DNA of 64,000 nucleotides from Halisarca cf. caerulea. Taxonomy: Eukaryota > Porifera > Demospongiae > Chondrillida > Halisarcidae. Below are positions 61,848 through 64,000 of the stretch, piece by piece; position 1 is the stretch's first letter; each line of letters starts with the position of its first letter. A model generated the notes under the pieces. That model worked only from the letters and a program-made list of their open reading frames with translations, was not told the origin of the DNA and did no database searches. The DNA lies in assembly GCA_963170055.1 (NCBI GenBank), contig CAUJGJ010000444.1, positions 4,000,618-4,064,617 on the forward strand, given 5' to 3'. The position numbers and the translations under genes were made by a program.

Positions 61848-62363
61848 TGTACCTGGGACTTCTTCTAAACAACGAAAGTATCCAAAGCTTTAAAATACTT
61901 CTGTCTACTTGTTTTTGCTGAGTGGGGATTATATAAGCAGGTTAGCCCAAGATGTTACCATTTTAATTGTCATTTTTAGCCATTTTCACCCGCTAAAAGT
62001 ACATTCTTTGTTATAACTATTTCAGTTGGAGCTATATGTTCTCTGCTCAGCATCCATATCTTAAACGAACTTCACTCTTTTGTTTCATGCCAGTTTCATC
62101 TCTTTGGGAGACCGTCTACACATCCCCAAATCACCGTTTATAGAAAAAAGTGCCCTATTTTCAAAATCGTTTTTATACTTCTGAGTATGACACATGGGCC
62201 TGTTTTGTAGTTTATTGTTTCGATAAATAACATTAAAATATTAAACAGCTCTAAAAATTGGCATGCATTGTTGTTTGAGTTGTGAAATTTGATGTATGTA
62301 TTACCAATTCCAAGCGGTGGCCATTTTCTTCCCCAGTAGAAAAGCACTATAATGAGCCTGTGT

Positions 62364-63640
62364 AGCTCCACGCTTTGCCAGCCAGTTGCGGACATCTCTG
62401 AATATATGGTTCCAGCAGTGCACTTGAGGAAGGCTGGGCACCTCCTCCGTAATGGCTGTTGTTATGGCCCTCTCCCTGTCAGTCACAATGCCGACCCTAC
62501 AGTTCCCAGGAATGACTTCCTTCAGATGCTTGAAGAAAGTCTTGTGTGTCCTGGCAAACTTCCTCTCGTGTAGGAGGAAGAGAGCAGGAATACAGGGTTC
62601 CCCCTTGAAAATTGTCAGCCGGTAGATGGCGAACGATAGGTGAAATTTTCTAACTGATAAGTGGTGTCATAGGACACCACCTACCGAGGTATGTTAAGCT
62701 GCAGTTCCCTCTGCATATCCAGCAACTCCTCCATCCCAAACACCACCTCTAGATCAGGGAAGGTAGTGATCTGCCTCACAAACCCTCCCACCTCATATGC
62801 AAGTGCATGGAGGTTGTAGAGGCTGTCTGGCCCCAGCCTTGAGCTGTGCCTCAAGGAGTACCACAGGTTCCGAAGCTGTATGTTGATAAAGTGAATTGAA
62901 TGTACGAAAACTTGTCTCATTCACACCTGCAGGTCTGTTGATCTATCTATCTATCTATCTATCTGGATGTCACTATGTGCCAGTTGAAAAGACAATCCAC
63001 TGTCACGGTGACCTATACCTCTCCAAGAGTCAGGCTATACATTCCTAGACTATGCTTTATGTCATGAAATGTCTGGAGTCAGGACACTATTAGAACCAAA
63101 ATTGTCCTATTTATACATGGGGGTGTCCTTATATCACAAGGTTTTGTATTGCACATACCAATGCAAGGGATCATACCAAATGGTCAGAGCTATGGTGTCC
63201 TGCTAAAAGAGATGGCTGTAGTCAATTCAAATACCTGCTTTATGTTTCTTTGTGTTTTTATGGCAAGGTAGGTAGTGTCAATCCTGGCCATGACCACCTC
63301 TTTCTTGTATGTTGCAGAAGGTAGCTGGGGTGCAACTGCCTTCTGCTTCAATTCCTCCATGTAAGAGTGTAAGGTGCGCACATAACTTGTACCCTCCTTG
63401 CTCCCCCTGTAAGGAAGGGCCTCAAACGCATCACTGTCCCCTAAATAGTGGACCAGGGTGTACTCTTGGCAGTCCACCAACTGAAAGGTCTGGCGCTGGA
63501 AGACCTTGCTGGGGCCATTGAGTGTGTCCACATTGAATTACATCTTCTTAACTTGTGGGCTGCTCTTTGGCAGCATGTGGACCCCTCTGACCTCCATCGA
63601 TACTGGTCACAACGCCAGTCATCTGAAACACAATTTTGGT
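62364..63640 (-). pseudogene. MULE transposase, N-terminal and central catalytic part (copy 2)
   Basis: Minus-strand order: 'DWRCDQYRWRSEG' near 63600, a one-base shift, then 'HMLPKSSPQVKKM', TAA near 63535-63537, and 'QLVDCQEYTLVHYLGD' to 63240. An exon at about 62878-62688 has 'YNLHALAYEVGGFVRQI' and 'PDLEVVFGMEELLDMQ'. Then comes 'VVSYDTTYQL' (first catalytic Asp), a shift, 'IFKGEPCIPALFLLHERKF', 'VGIVTDRERAITTAI' (second Asp) and 'VHCWNHIFRDVRNWLAK'. This is a MULE DDE domain. The coding sequence is cut at 'KRGA' by the CACAGG repeat and resumes at 50341. At least two shifts and one stop make it inactive. The 5' exons may run past the window end. Confidence 0.8.
62940..62963. repeat. (CTAT)n microsatellite
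   Basis: Six ATCT units in a MULE intron. Confidence 0.9.
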
Positions 63641-63666
63641 ATTATGCTTAGATGGAATTACATGTA

Positions 63667-63863
63667 CAGTGAGACCTTACTTATCTACACCTCAGATATC
63701 CAGTTCCCTCACCTTCTGCAGTATACGTAGTTTTTTATTGGAACAAAGTAATCTGTAATAACCCTACTGTACACTACTGCTCCCTCAGGTCCTTCACTTT
63801 ATTTACAAATTATTCACAAATTCATCAAAAATGGATGTGTGCAGATAAGTGAGGTCTCGCTTT
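63667..63863. mobile_element. Short pogo/mariner-type MITE
   Basis: The ends CAGTGAGACCTTACTTATCT and the inverse of AAGCGAGACCTCACTTATCT form an inverted repeat next to TA. It is about 197 bp without an ORF and similar in type, though not sequence, to 28692-28866. Confidence 0.6.
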
Positions 63864-64000
63864 ATTATCATGTTGACCATGGTCTGTGATGAACTTTGCC
63901 GTATGCATGCTATATGATGCAAGTCTTGTTTTTATTTTATTTTACAGGTATGAGGAGGATCCTTGCTACACCTCAGACTTCTACAGTTTTACTTTACTTA

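Overview
This is eukaryotic, and almost certainly animal, DNA. It has many short GT-AG introns, several classes of DNA transposon typical of invertebrates, a Ty3/gypsy LTR retrotransposon primed by tRNA-Gln, a tRNA-derived SINE, and long CA/GT microsatellites. There are no operons or Shine-Dalgarno sites. The element families (Kolobok-like, MULE, PIF/Harbinger, CACTA/EnSpm, piggyBac, pogo, Tc1), the frequent GTAC and TGCATGCA palindromes and the small introns suggest a demosponge or other early-branching marine invertebrate. No feature here proves a species.

Most of the window is a stack of nested transposable elements. At 1-10303 a divergent copy of a non-autonomous repeat with CACAGG ends is split by a Kolobok-like element (789 to about 10199). 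That element carries a P2X7-C-terminal ('ballast') domain gene and, tail to tail, a THAP-type transposase gene. The transposase gene is itself interrupted by another CACAGG repeat (3505-4827), a hAT-like short element (5121-5966) and a PIF/Harbinger element (6371-9464). Next come a tyrosine-recombinase relic (10304-10870), a second hAT-like copy (11514-12213) and a pogo/Tigger element (12269-15060) holding a HIRAN-like ORF that is split by a SINE. Then follow satellites, a LINE-like relic and an intact BEN-domain gene (18600-20162).

At 20408-23345 there is a Tc1 fragment and the C-terminal part of a MULE gene (SWIM, CXXC and Ulp1-like modules) with a piggyBac-type MITE inside. At 26.0-31.7 kb lies a decayed CACTA element with two divergent genes. 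A second BEN ORF (34367-35248) and a broken piggyBac with perfect TTAA ends (36106-39577) follow.

From about 42.6 to 63.7 kb a second MULE gene (minus strand) is split by a CACAGG repeat (50342-62362). The repeat is split by a gypsy element (51146-61847), whose reverse transcriptase is split by a second Kolobok-like element (54395-59034). This inner element appears complete. It has a 12-exon transposase that can be read through in frame and a convergent 141-aa P2X7-C-like gene. The recurring pairing of a Kolobok-like transposase with a P2X7 ballast-domain gene is the most notable system here.

Many of the ORFs are closed by single in-frame TAG or TGA codons at positions where one C-to-T change explains the stop. 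This fits methylation-driven decay of transposons. Genes that look alive are the Harbinger transposase (8075-9361), the BEN gene (18600-20162), and both genes of the inner Kolobok-like element. All domain assignments were made by eye. Splice sites were inferred from GT/AG and frame.
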